This document shows, one piece after another, positions 1 to 8,038 of a stretch of DNA of 23,080 nucleotides. The stretch is from an uncultured bacterium. GTDB lineage: Bacteria > Actinomycetota > Coriobacteriia > Coriobacteriales > Coriobacteriaceae. Each line of letters opens with the position of its first letter. The stretch's first letter is position 1. The notes under the pieces were generated by a model that ran no database searches, was not told the origin of the DNA, and saw nothing but the letters and a program-made list of their open reading frames with translations. The stretch lies in contig CAJMRR010000009.1 of NCBI GenBank assembly GCA_905215835.1, forward strand, positions 1 through 23,080. The letters are read 5' to 3'. The position numbers and the translations under genes are program-made.

Positions 1-537
1 CCCGGCGCGCAGTCCGTTCCCAATGCCGTCAAGGCCGCGGCGGTTGCCTATCGTCTTGGCGTGACGCCCGAGCAGATCGATGCCGCCTTTAGGGGTCTTA
101 CGATTACCGGGCATCGCCAGGAAATCAAGCGCGCCAAGAGCGGCGCTCGCGTCATCGACGACTCATATAACGCCAGTGCCGAATCGATGGCAGCCGGCCT
201 CGACCTGCTGTGTTCGCTTTCGTGCACGGGTTCGCGCATGGCGGTTCTGGGCGAGATGGGCGAGATGGGCGACGAGGCTCCTCGCATGCATGAGCTGGTG
301 GGCGCCTATGCGGCGGCCAAGAAGCTCGATATGCTCGCATGTGTCGGCGGTGAGCTTGCCCAGCGTATGGCCGAGGCCGCGCGCATGATGGGTATGGATG
401 AGGACCGCATTCAGGTGTTCTCCGACTATCAGCAGGTGCTCGACCGTATGGGCGGCGCTCTTGAGCAGCATGATGTCGTGCTGGTCAAGGGCTCACGCTT
501 CGTTGAGCTCGATCGCTTTGTGGAAGGTGTGTGCTAG
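1..537 (+). CDS. murF: UDP-N-acetylmuramoyl-tripeptide--D-alanyl-D-alanine ligase, 3' part
   Basis: This is the C-terminal 178 residues of MurF, open from the first base of the window; the N-terminal ATP-binding part lies upstream. MurF is the cytoplasmic ligase that adds D-Ala-D-Ala to UDP-MurNAc-tripeptide, the last soluble step of precursor synthesis. The sequence starts in the Mur central/C-terminal region (QSVPNAVKAAAVAYRLGV) and continues with DDSYNASAESM, the Mur-ligase third-domain motif (usually DDSYNANP). RMAVLGEMGEMGDE follows, and the protein ends in VLVKGSRFVELDRFVE, the KGSR motif characteristic of MurF. It is followed after 3 nt by mraY, the classic murF-mraY order, and is almost certainly in the same operon. 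Identity is secure; only the 5' end is missing. Confidence 0.95.
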   Translation, partial: PGAQSVPNAVKAAAVAYRLGVTPEQIDAAFRGLTITGHRQEIKRAKSGARVIDDSYNASAESMAAGLDLLCSLSCTGSRMAVLGEMGEMGDEAPRMHELVGAYAAAKKLDMLACVGGELAQRMAEAARMMGMDEDRIQVFSDYQQVLDRMGGALEQHDVVLVKGSRFVELDRFVEGVC

Positions 538-540
538 TCC

Positions 541-1560
541 ATGTTCGGCAATCCTTCGTATCCTACGTACCAGGCATTTTTGGGATTGGGCATCGCCGCC
601 GTCATCGCGATGCTGCTTATGCCGTGGTGGATTAAGCTCCTGAAGGTCGAGGGCATCGGCCAGCAGGTTCGCGCCGATGGCCCCAAGCGTCACCTGATTA
701 AGCAGGGCACGCCCACCATGGGTGGCGTCATCATCCTGGTTGCCGTTTCGCTGACCTGCCTTTTGATGGGAAAGCTCACCACCGAGCTCGTGCTTGTGCT
801 GCTCGCCACGCTGGCAACCGGCGTTCTTGGCCTCATCGACGACCTGACTTCTGTCACGCACGGCCGCTCGCTCGGCCTGACGCCTCACGCCAAGATGATT
901 GGCCTTACCCTCATCTGCGTTACCTTTACCGTGCTTGCTGTCAACTGGTGCGGCGTCGCCCCCGAGATTCGTTTCCCCGGTGGCCTGACGATCGACCTCG
1001 GTGTGCTCTCGACCACCATTTGCGGCCTCTCTTTTCCGTGGCTCTACCTTGTCTTTTGCTGGCTGATGATCGCGGGCCTTTCCAACGCCGTAAACCTCAC
1101 CGACGGCTTGGACGGTCTTGCCGGCGGCACCTCCATGATCGCCATGCTGGCCATGGCTGCCATGGCGTTTTTGCACGGCGATGTGAACCTGTCCATCTTC
1201 TGCACGGCGTGCGCCGGCGCCTGCCTGGGCTTTTTGTGGTTCAACTGCTATCCGGCGAGCATCTTTATGGGCGATACCGGCTCGCTTGCCCTGGGTGCCG
1301 CTTTTGCCTGCACCTCCATCATGACCAACACCGAAGTCGTTTCCCTCATCATCGGCGGTCTGTTTATCGTCGAGACCCTGTCGGTCATGATCCAGGTTGT
1401 CTATTTCCACTTTACGCACAAGCGCGTCTTCCTTATGGCGCCCATTCATCATCATTTCGAAAAGAAGGGCTGGGCCGAGACCAAGGTCGTCATCCGTTTT
1501 TGGATTGTCGCCGCGGCCTTCGGAGCCCTGGGCCTCGCGTTGTTCTTCCAGTTGGGATAG
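541..1560 (+). CDS. mraY: Phospho-N-acetylmuramoyl-pentapeptide-transferase
   Basis: MraY is an integral membrane enzyme that transfers phospho-MurNAc-pentapeptide from UDP to undecaprenyl phosphate, giving lipid I. The 339 residues match the usual family length and form about ten hydrophobic segments. Diagnostic motifs are GPKRHLIKQGTPTMGG near residues 42-57, LIDDLTSV (the Asp-Asp pair of the active site), GLSNAVNLTDGLDGLAGG, FMGDTGSLALG, and IHHHFEKKGWAE near the C-terminus (the conserved triple His). The start is the ATG 3 nt after the murF stop; GGAAGG about 13 nt upstream, inside murF, is a rather distant ribosome-binding site, so translational coupling to murF is likely. The DD motif reads DDLTSV where many homologues have DDxxK; this is a minor variation. 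Confidence 0.97.
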   Translation: MFGNPSYPTYQAFLGLGIAAVIAMLLMPWWIKLLKVEGIGQQVRADGPKRHLIKQGTPTMGGVIILVAVSLTCLLMGKLTTELVLVLLATLATGVLGLIDDLTSVTHGRSLGLTPHAKMIGLTLICVTFTVLAVNWCGVAPEIRFPGGLTIDLGVLSTTICGLSFPWLYLVFCWLMIAGLSNAVNLTDGLDGLAGGTSMIAMLAMAAMAFLHGDVNLSIFCTACAGACLGFLWFNCYPASIFMGDTGSLALGAAFACTSIMTNTEVVSLIIGGLFIVETLSVMIQVVYFHFTHKRVFLMAPIHHHFEKKGWAETKVVIRFWIVAAAFGALGLALFFQLG

Positions 1561-1569
1561 TGGTCTTTC

Positions 1570-2976
1570 ATGCCTCTTGCTGATGTCTTTAGCCTGCTCG
1601 TTTTGGGCCAGGGTAAGTCCGGTCTTGATGTCGCTCGCTGGGCGCTTGCACATCCCGAGCGTGTGAGTGCCGTTACCGTTTACGGTGGCGGCACGTCCGA
1701 GCCCAACGATGCCACGCGCTCGCTCGAGGCGCACGGGGCATCGTTTGTCTACGGAACCGAGCAGGTCGAGGGCGCGTTTGATGTATGCGTGACGTGTCCG
1801 GGCATCTCGGAGTTCTCGGCATTCTTTAAGGCTGGCCGTGATCACGCTGCCCAGATTATGGGTGAGCCCGAGTTTGCCTACCGTCTGTCTCCCCAAAATT
1901 GGATTGCCATTACGGGCACCAACGGCAAGACGACAACCACGTCACTCACCGATTACCTGCTTAAGGCAGCGGGCGAGGCGAGCGTTGCTGTCGGCAACAT
2001 TGGCGAGCCTCCGGTGAACGAGATCGATGGCCGTGCGCATAACGAGTGGTTTGTGGCGGAGCTTTCGAGCTATCAGATCGCAACGACCCAGGAGCTTCAC
2101 CCCCGTGTGGCGGTGCTGCTCAACATTACCCCCGATCATCTGGGCTGGCATAAGAGCCATAAGAACTATGCGCTCGCCAAGATTAAGCTCTTCGAGAATA
2201 TGGTCGACGATGACCTGGTGATTGTTGATGTCGAGGATGCCGGTATCCACGAGTTCGATGAGTACATCTATGTTCCGGGCCGTCGCATCTGCAAGGTTGC
2301 TTTTGACGAGCCTGCGGGCGAGGACGCCGCATTTGTGCGCGATGGCAAGATGGTCGTTCGCCTGAAGGGCGTCGAGACCCCGCTCATCGATACGTCCGAG
2401 CTTAAGATTTCGGGCCATCACAATGTAATCAATGCCCTGTGTGCTGCCACGGCGGCCCTGACGGTCGGCGCCGATGTTGACGGTGTGTGTCGCGGCCTGG
2501 TCTCGTTCCAGCCGCTGGAGCACCGCGTTGAGCCCTGTGGCGAGATCGATGGCGTGCGCTATGTTAACGATTCCAAGGCAACGAACACCGATGCGGTCGA
2601 AAAGGCCCTGACGGCGTTTCCCGATGACGATGTGATCTTGCTGCTCGGCGGTCACGATAAGGGCACGCCGCTCGAGTCCTTTTCCCGCGTTGTGATGGAT
2701 AACGTTCGCTCGGTGGTCTGCTTTGGCGACGCGCGCGAGCGCTTTACCGCCGCTATGGACGAGGCGGATGTCGACGGTGATGTCGATATCGCCCAGGCCG
2801 ACGACCTGCGCGATGCCGTGGACGTTGCTCGTTCGCTCTCGAGCCGCGGCGATGTGATCTTACTGTCGCCCGCCTGCTCTTCGTTCGATGAGTTCTCGGG
2901 CTACGAGGAGCGCGGTCGCGTGTTTAAGGACTATGTGGCCCAACTTGCCGCTGCGTCCAATACGCAAATGGAATAG
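1570..2976 (+). CDS. murD: UDP-N-acetylmuramoylalanine--D-glutamate ligase
   Basis: MurD is the cytoplasmic ATP-dependent ligase that adds D-Glu to UDP-MurNAc-L-Ala. The protein has 468 residues, normal for the family. An N-terminal Rossmann-like UDP-binding domain carries GQGKSGLDVARW (13-24). The central ATPase domain has the P-loop GTNGKTTTT (116-124), NITPDHLGWHKSHKNYALAK, and SGHHNVINALCA. The C-terminal domain has VNDSKATNTDAVEKAL, LLGGHDKGTPLE, and the MurD-specific LSPACSSFDEFSGYEERG. It starts 9 nt after the mraY stop with only a weak Shine-Dalgarno (GGGATAG at the end of mraY), so coupling is likely. Position between mraY and ftsW is the standard dcw order. I am confident of the identity and reasonably sure of the start. 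Confidence 0.97.
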   Translation: MPLADVFSLLVLGQGKSGLDVARWALAHPERVSAVTVYGGGTSEPNDATRSLEAHGASFVYGTEQVEGAFDVCVTCPGISEFSAFFKAGRDHAAQIMGEPEFAYRLSPQNWIAITGTNGKTTTTSLTDYLLKAAGEASVAVGNIGEPPVNEIDGRAHNEWFVAELSSYQIATTQELHPRVAVLLNITPDHLGWHKSHKNYALAKIKLFENMVDDDLVIVDVEDAGIHEFDEYIYVPGRRICKVAFDEPAGEDAAFVRDGKMVVRLKGVETPLIDTSELKISGHHNVINALCAATAALTVGADVDGVCRGLVSFQPLEHRVEPCGEIDGVRYVNDSKATNTDAVEKALTAFPDDDVILLLGGHDKGTPLESFSRVVMDNVRSVVCFGDARERFTAAMDEADVDGDVDIAQADDLRDAVDVARSLSSRGDVILLSPACSSFDEFSGYEERGRVFKDYVAQLAAASNTQME

Positions 2977-2985
2977 GGGTTGCCG

Positions 2986-4500
2986 GTGAGAGAGGAGAGC
3001 CCCCGACAGAATATGAGGAGGCCCGACTCGGACCGTGCTTCCTCGCAGTGCATCACGCCGCGCGCCGGTCGTCGCCCGCAGAGCATCGGCGAACGTTATA
3101 TCGCCGGCGTCCCCGCACGTATCATGCGACCCCGCCTGGTCTTTTTGACCTGCCTGTTCTCGCTGGTCTGTTTTGGCCTGCTTATGGTGTACTCGGCTTC
3201 TTCAGTCGAGGCGCTTCACGAGAACGACTCCGCGACCTACTTTTTGTTCCGGCAGTTTATGTTCACTGTCGTCGGTGTTGCTGCCCTCGAGTTCATCGCG
3301 CGCGTTGCACCCGATAGCTGGTTTGGCGAAGGGGCGCTTAAACTTGCCCTTATCGCTATGATGATCTTGCTGCTTGCGGTGTTCCTCTTTGGTAGCGGCA
3401 GCCGTGGCGCTACGCGTTGGCTGAGCATTGCCGGCATTCAGTTTCAGCCATCGGAGTTTCTCAAGCCGTTTGCCATTGCCTATTCTGCCATCATGCTCGA
3501 TCGCGTGTTTTCGCCCGGCGGTAACATCAATGAGTTCCTTAAGGGCATGGGCTTATATTTGGGCATATCGCTCGTCTTGATTTTTATTCAGCCCGACTTT
3601 GGCACCATCCTGATTATTCTGTTGACGATCATGTGCATGGCGCTCTTTGCCGGCCTTGACCCAAAATACATTATCGGTGCGATTCTTGCTGGCGCCGTCA
3701 TCATCGTGATCGCTCTTGTCGTCGAGCCGTACCGTATGGTGCGCATTCAGGTTCTCTTGAACCCTTGGGCAGATGAATATGGAGACGGGTATCAGGCAAC
3801 GCTCGCCATTATGGCGTTTGCTTCGGGCGGACTGTTCGGCCGCGGTATCGGCAACTCAACCATGAAGTACTCGTATTTGCCCGAGGCACACAACGACTAC
3901 ATCCTGGCCATCATTGGCGAGGAGGTTGGCTTTTTGGGGACGCTGCTGTTTTTCTTGGTGTTTGCGATGCTGATCTACTCGGCGTTTCGAATTGCCGAGC
4001 AGGCCGCCGATCGTCGCGGGGCGCTCATGGCTTCGGGCTCTGCGGTTATCCTCGCGGTGCAGTTTTTGATCAACGCGCTGGGTATTCTCAACGTGTTTCC
4101 TATGACGGGTAAGCCGTTGCCGTTTATCAGCTATGGCGGCTCGTCGATTATCGTGTCGCTCATGCTCGCCGGGCTTATTTTGCGCGTGTCGCACGAGAGC
4201 GCTCGACGCGATGAATATGATCGTCGTCGCGATAGCTTTGCCGTTATGGACGAGAGCACTGCCGGTGTTCCCCATACGCGTGGGGAGCGCTCGTCGCGTG
4301 GCGGTTTTACCGTCTTGAACGGTTTTGCTTCGGAGTCGGATGCCCGTCCGCGCTCGGCGCCGCAGAGTCGCCCGCAACGACCGACGCCGCGCAATACGGG
4401 TGCCGGATATAATCGGATCGACTTGAATTCGGACCCGTCGGCACGCTTGCGCACCGACGACCAGGGGCCGCGCGTACGAAGGGACTACCATGACCGATAA
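2986..4500 (+). CDS. ftsW: FtsW, septal peptidoglycan glycosyltransferase (SEDS family)
   Basis: SEDS-family polytopic membrane protein that polymerises lipid II at the division septum together with a class B penicillin-binding protein. The core, about residues 48-400, has roughly ten membrane segments and the motifs RWLSIAGIQFQPSEFLK, IQPDFGTILIILL, LPEAHNDYILAIIGEEVGFLG and PLPFISYGGSS. Start choice: TTG at 2980, GTG at 2986 and ATG at 3013 are all in frame. I use GTG 2986 (504 aa) because AGGGG ends 6 nt before it, but 3013 is possible. The protein has a basic N-terminal cytoplasmic extension of about 48 residues and a charged, Arg/Ser/Pro-rich C-terminal tail of about 100 residues; both are longer than in E. 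coli FtsW. The last 11 nt overlap murG. A rod-type RodA is a weaker alternative given the dcw context. Confidence 0.93.
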   Translation: MREESPRQNMRRPDSDRASSQCITPRAGRRPQSIGERYIAGVPARIMRPRLVFLTCLFSLVCFGLLMVYSASSVEALHENDSATYFLFRQFMFTVVGVAALEFIARVAPDSWFGEGALKLALIAMMILLLAVFLFGSGSRGATRWLSIAGIQFQPSEFLKPFAIAYSAIMLDRVFSPGGNINEFLKGMGLYLGISLVLIFIQPDFGTILIILLTIMCMALFAGLDPKYIIGAILAGAVIIVIALVVEPYRMVRIQVLLNPWADEYGDGYQATLAIMAFASGGLFGRGIGNSTMKYSYLPEAHNDYILAIIGEEVGFLGTLLFFLVFAMLIYSAFRIAEQAADRRGALMASGSAVILAVQFLINALGILNVFPMTGKPLPFISYGGSSIIVSLMLAGLILRVSHESARRDEYDRRRDSFAVMDESTAGVPHTRGERSSRGGFTVLNGFASESDARPRSAPQSRPQRPTPRNTGAGYNRIDLNSDPSARLRTDDQGPRVRRDYHDR

Positions 4501-5605
4501 GATGACCGTTGCTATCGCAGCCGGCGGCACGGCGGGACATATCAACCCCGCACTCGCCTTGGCCGAGGAGCTACGTGACCGTGGCCACCACGTTGTGTTT
4601 GTGGGTCAGTCGCATAAGCTCGAGGGTCGTCTGGTTCCCGAGGCAGGGTTCGATTTTGTGCCGATTACGGTTACGGGCTTCGACCGCTCTCGCCCTTGGA
4701 CGGCATTGAGCTCGCTGTGGCGTGTCTATAAGGCGAAGCGCACGCTCGGCAGCCATTTTTCTAAAGCCTGCATGCCCGATGTCGCTATAGGTTTTGGCGC
4801 CTATGTCGAGGTCCCGCTTCTGGGCTGGTGCAAAGACGCGGGCATTCCGTATCTGCTGCACGAACAGAACTCCGTTCCGGGCCTTGCTAACAAGATGATG
4901 AGTTCGCATGCCGCCCGCGTTTGTATCTCGGTGCCGGCAGCACGTTCCGTGTTTGAGCGCGAGGGCGATCCTGACCATGTGCTCATGACCGGCAACCCCG
5001 TGCGCCGTTCTGTGATCGAGGGGGATCGGGTTCGCGGTCGCAGGGCTCTCGACGTGCCTGAGGACGCCACACTCCTGCTGGTGTTTGGCGGCTCACTTGG
5101 TGCTCAACATCTTAATGAGCGCGTGGCTTCGCTTAAAAACGAGTTGCTCTCGCGCGATAATCTCTATGTTTTGCATTCGACGGGCGCCGATGGCTTCGAG
5201 GACACCGAGCGTGCTCTTGCCCTGATGCCCGAGGAGGCGAAGCGGTATCGCCTCCAGCCCTACATCGACAATATGGGCGATATGCTGGCCGCGGCCGATT
5301 TGGTCCTCTCGCGCTCGGGCGCTTCGAGCGTTGCCGAGATCGCGGCCCTTGCCACACCTTCGGTACTGGTGCCGTATCCGCATGCGACGGCCGATCATCA
5401 GACCACCAATGCCCGCTATCTGGTCGATGCCGGTGCTGGCGTGCTCTGCGCCGATGCCGATATCGATACCCAGGCGTTTGCCGATGAGCTGCTGCATCTT
5501 ATCGATGATGCGCAGGCGCGCGATGCCATGCGTCAGGCGGCTCGCGGTTTGGCCCAGGACCGCGCTGCCGTCCTTTTGGCAGACGCGGTAGAAGGATTGC
5601 GTTAG
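4490..5605 (+). CDS. murG: UDP-GlcNAc:lipid I GlcNAc transferase
   Basis: MurG is a membrane-associated GT-B glycosyltransferase that adds GlcNAc to lipid I to make lipid II on the inner face of the membrane. The 371-residue length is typical. The N-terminal domain has the glycine-rich lipid I-binding loop GGTAGHINP (12-20) and HEQNSVPGLANK (124 onward). The C-terminal UDP-GlcNAc domain has GGSLGAQHLNE (200 onward), SRSGASSVAEIAALATPSVL, and PYPHATADHQTTNARYL with the conserved HQxxNA signature. The start ATG overlaps the ftsW stop by 11 nt and is preceded by GAAGGGA inside ftsW, indicating translational coupling. It follows ftsW directly, as in most dcw clusters. Confidence 0.97.
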   Translation: MTDKMTVAIAAGGTAGHINPALALAEELRDRGHHVVFVGQSHKLEGRLVPEAGFDFVPITVTGFDRSRPWTALSSLWRVYKAKRTLGSHFSKACMPDVAIGFGAYVEVPLLGWCKDAGIPYLLHEQNSVPGLANKMMSSHAARVCISVPAARSVFEREGDPDHVLMTGNPVRRSVIEGDRVRGRRALDVPEDATLLLVFGGSLGAQHLNERVASLKNELLSRDNLYVLHSTGADGFEDTERALALMPEEAKRYRLQPYIDNMGDMLAAADLVLSRSGASSVAEIAALATPSVLVPYPHATADHQTTNARYLVDAGAGVLCADADIDTQAFADELLHLIDDAQARDAMRQAARGLAQDRAAVLLADAVEGLR

Positions 5606-5653
5606 TTAGACGGGATATCGCGGGTCGCCCTCGCGCGGATGCGGTAGGTGCGG

Positions 5654-5659
5654 TACAGT
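5654..5659 (+). promoter_or_regulatory. Candidate -10 element upstream of murC
   Basis: The 97-bp gap between murG and murC contains TACAGT preceded by GCGG, about 45 nt before the murC start. The same GG-TA-x-x-A/C-T pattern recurs upstream of other genes in this window (22076, 22917, 10747). No good -35 hexamer sits at the usual distance. This may be an extra internal promoter separating murC-murB-ftsQ from the upstream run; it is inference from pattern only. Confidence 0.3.
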
Positions 5660-5702
5660 AGACGGGTTACAGGCAGTGTTTACGCAAGGAGTACACGAGC
5701 AC

Positions 5703-7121
5703 ATGGCTGATTCCCAGACTGCAACCTCCGCGCCCGATTTCAAGAGCGCCCATTTTATCGGTATCGGTGGCGCCGGCATGAGCGGCATCGCCCTCGTCCT
5801 TCACGAGCGCGGCTATGTCGTTACCGGCTCCGACCTTAAGACGTCGCGCTATATTCGCCAGCTTACCCGCGCCGGCGTGAAGGTGCATGTGGGCCATGAG
5901 GCCGCCACCATCGACGAGGTCAAGCCCGACGTCGTCGTGGTCTCTACCGCTATTCCCGAGTCCAACCCCGAGCTCGTCCGTGCGCGCGAGCTGGGTATTC
6001 CCGTGTGGCCTCGCGCCAAGATGCTCTCGGCTCTGGGCCACGGCTACACCACCGTCGCCGTCGCCGGTACTCACGGTAAGACCACGACCTCTTCGATGTG
6101 TGCCACCATGCTCGACCGCATGGGTCTGGACCCCAGCTTCCTGATCGGTGGCATTGTCGAGGGCTACGATACCAACGGCAAGAACGGCTCGGGCGACTAT
6201 TTTGTCGCCGAGGCGGATGAGTCCGACAGCTCCTTCCTGTTCCTTAACCCCAATGTGGTCATCGTGACCAACGTCGAGGCCGACCATCTCGATCATTACT
6301 CGGGTATCGAGGAGATCGAGGCCACCTTCGCCAAGTTTATGAGTCTGGTGGGCGAGGACGGCACGGTCATCGTCTGTGGCGAGGACCCGCATCTGGTCGA
6401 GCTTGCCAAGTCGACGGGCCGTCATGTGCTTTCCTATGGCTTTGCCGAGACCAACGACATCGTCTGCGTGCATCCGGATGTCAAGGGCATCCAGAGCGAC
6501 TTTATCGTTCGCTTTGAGGACGGCACCGAGCACGCTGTCGAGATTAAGAGCAACCCCGGTCGTCACAACATGCTCAACGCCACGGCCGTCTTGACCGTCG
6601 CCCATGTCCTAGGCCTCGATATCGACGCCGCCGCTAAGGCACTTTCGAGTTTTGAAGGCGTCCGCCGTCGCTTTACCCACGTGGGCGATATCGACGGCAT
6701 CACGGTGGTTGACGATTACGGCCATCATCCCACCGAGATCAAGGCGACGCTCGCTGCTGCCTCTTCGCTGGGCTACAAACATGTCGACGTCGTGTTCCAG
6801 CCGCACCGCTATTCGCGCCTGCAGGCTCTGTGCGATGACTTTGCCGACGCATTCGCCAATGCTGACAAGCTGCTGTTGATTGACGTGTTCTCTGCCGGCG
6901 AGATGCCCATCCCGGGTGTCACGTCCAAGATGCTTGCCGATACCGTGCGCGCCAAGCACCCCGGCAAGGAGGTCGTGTACTGCTCGAGCCGTCTTGAGCT
7001 CAATGAGGAGCTCGAGAAGATGGTGGGCGAGGGCGATTTGCTGCTTACCATGGGCGCCGGCGACGTCACGACGGTCGGCCCCGAGTTCATCGAGTATCTG
7101 ACTGCCAAGAAAGACGCTTAA
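5703..7121 (+). CDS. murC: UDP-N-acetylmuramate--L-alanine ligase
   Basis: MurC is the cytoplasmic ATP-dependent ligase that adds L-Ala to UDP-MurNAc, the first peptide step of wall precursor synthesis. From ATG 5703 it has 472 residues, normal for the family. Motifs: GIGGAGMSGIAL (20-31) and TGSDL in the nucleotide-sugar-binding N-terminal domain; P-loop GTHGKTTT (122-129), EADESDSSF (from 170) and NVEADHLDHY in the ATPase domain; VVDDYGHHPTEI (the MurC YGHHP motif) and FQPHRYSRLQAL in the C-terminal domain. An in-frame GTG lies at 5676, but AAGGAG ends 11 nt before ATG 5703, which favours the ATG. It leads a short run murC-murB-ftsQ. Confidence 0.97.
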   Translation: MADSQTATSAPDFKSAHFIGIGGAGMSGIALVLHERGYVVTGSDLKTSRYIRQLTRAGVKVHVGHEAATIDEVKPDVVVVSTAIPESNPELVRARELGIPVWPRAKMLSALGHGYTTVAVAGTHGKTTTSSMCATMLDRMGLDPSFLIGGIVEGYDTNGKNGSGDYFVAEADESDSSFLFLNPNVVIVTNVEADHLDHYSGIEEIEATFAKFMSLVGEDGTVIVCGEDPHLVELAKSTGRHVLSYGFAETNDIVCVHPDVKGIQSDFIVRFEDGTEHAVEIKSNPGRHNMLNATAVLTVAHVLGLDIDAAAKALSSFEGVRRRFTHVGDIDGITVVDDYGHHPTEIKATLAAASSLGYKHVDVVFQPHRYSRLQALCDDFADAFANADKLLLIDVFSAGEMPIPGVTSKMLADTVRAKHPGKEVVYCSSRLELNEELEKMVGEGDLLLTMGAGDVTTVGPEFIEYLTAKKDA

Positions 7122-7126
7122 ACCCC

Positions 7127-8038
7127 ATGGGTCTGTTTAACGCCGTCATGGCGCTTTCGGGCATGATCGATACGGACGTAATTGAGGATGAACGCCTCGC
7201 GCGCCATACGAGCTATCGTATCGGCGGCAAGGCGGACCTCTTTGTGACGTGTCACAGCTATCATGCCTTGCGTCGCGCCGTGGCGGTGCTCGATCGTGAG
7301 CAGGTGCCGTGGGTCATTATCGGCAAGGGATCTAATCTGCTTGTTGCCGATGCAGGCTATCGCGGCGCCGTCATTTCGTTGGGGCGTGAGTTCCAGCGTA
7401 CGGTTGTCGCCGAAGACGGTTGTACGCTGACGGTCGGTGCGGGCGTGATATTCGCTCGCCTAGTCAACGACGCGCTGTCGCGCAGCCTTTCGGGCCTTGA
7501 GTTTGCGGTCGGTATTCCCGGCTCCGTTGGCGGCGCCGTGTCCATGAATGCCGGCACGCGAACCGAGTGGATTGGCTCGCTGGTCGAAGATGTCGTTACG
7601 TTTGACCCGAGCTCCGGCATCAAGCATTACGCGGGCTCGGAGATCGCTTGGGGCTACCGTGAATGCAGCCTGCCGCGTAACGAGATCATTCTGGAGTGCG
7701 TGCTCAAGCTCAAACCTGCGCCCAAGGCCGATATCCGTGAACGTATGGAGCGGTACCTGACGCGGCGTAAGCGCACACAGCCCATGGGCTGTGCATCCTG
7801 CGGGTCGGTATTTCGCAACCCGCCCGATGCGAGCGTGGGCAAGCTTATCGAGGATTGTGGATTAAAGGGTTTTTCGGTTGGCGGCGCGGAAGTTTCGCCC
7901 GTACACGCTAATTTTATCGTTAATAACGGAACCGCCTCGGCCGATGACGTGGCCGCGGTTATCAGACATGTGCACGGAAAGGTGAGGGAGGCGTATGGCA
8001 TCGAGCTCAGACCGGAAGTTAAATTCCTCGGCTTCTAG
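7127..8038 (+). CDS. murB: UDP-N-acetylenolpyruvoylglucosamine reductase
   Basis: MurB is the FAD-dependent, NADPH-using reductase that converts UDP-GlcNAc-enolpyruvate to UDP-MurNAc in the cytoplasm. At 303 residues it has the size and motifs of the Gram-positive (type II) enzymes. HTSYRIGGKADLF begins the FAD domain, followed by GKGSNLLVAD (66-75), GLEFAVGIPGSVGGAVSMNAG, and GYREC with the conserved Tyr-Arg. CGSVFRNP carries the catalytic Ser, and the C-terminus has GIELRPEVKFLG with the conserved Glu. The start is uncertain: ATG 7127, 7148 and 7163 are all in frame and none has a convincing Shine-Dalgarno; homology begins only around residue 28. The first is used, 5 nt after the murC stop. 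The 3' end overlaps ftsQ by 44 nt. Confidence 0.95.
   Translation: MGLFNAVMALSGMIDTDVIEDERLARHTSYRIGGKADLFVTCHSYHALRRAVAVLDREQVPWVIIGKGSNLLVADAGYRGAVISLGREFQRTVVAEDGCTLTVGAGVIFARLVNDALSRSLSGLEFAVGIPGSVGGAVSMNAGTRTEWIGSLVEDVVTFDPSSGIKHYAGSEIAWGYRECSLPRNEIILECVLKLKPAPKADIRERMERYLTRRKRTQPMGCASCGSVFRNPPDASVGKLIEDCGLKGFSVGGAEVSPVHANFIVNNGTASADDVAAVIRHVHGKVREAYGIELRPEVKFLGF

Noticed and set aside
493..1896. 467-codon open frame on the minus strand opposite mraY and murD
   Set aside because: It is antisense to two unmistakable genes; its translation is low-complexity and hydrophilic (Gly/Asp/His/Arg-rich) with no motifs. Long antisense frames arise from GC-rich codon bias.
2980..2988. TTG 2980 as the ftsW start
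   Set aside because: The AGGGG ribosome site ends immediately before it, leaving no spacing; GTG 2986 fits better, though ATG 3013 cannot be excluded.
5667..6605. 312-codon open frame on the minus strand opposite murC
   Set aside because: Antisense to a complete, motif-bearing murC; composition is typical of a GC-bias shadow.
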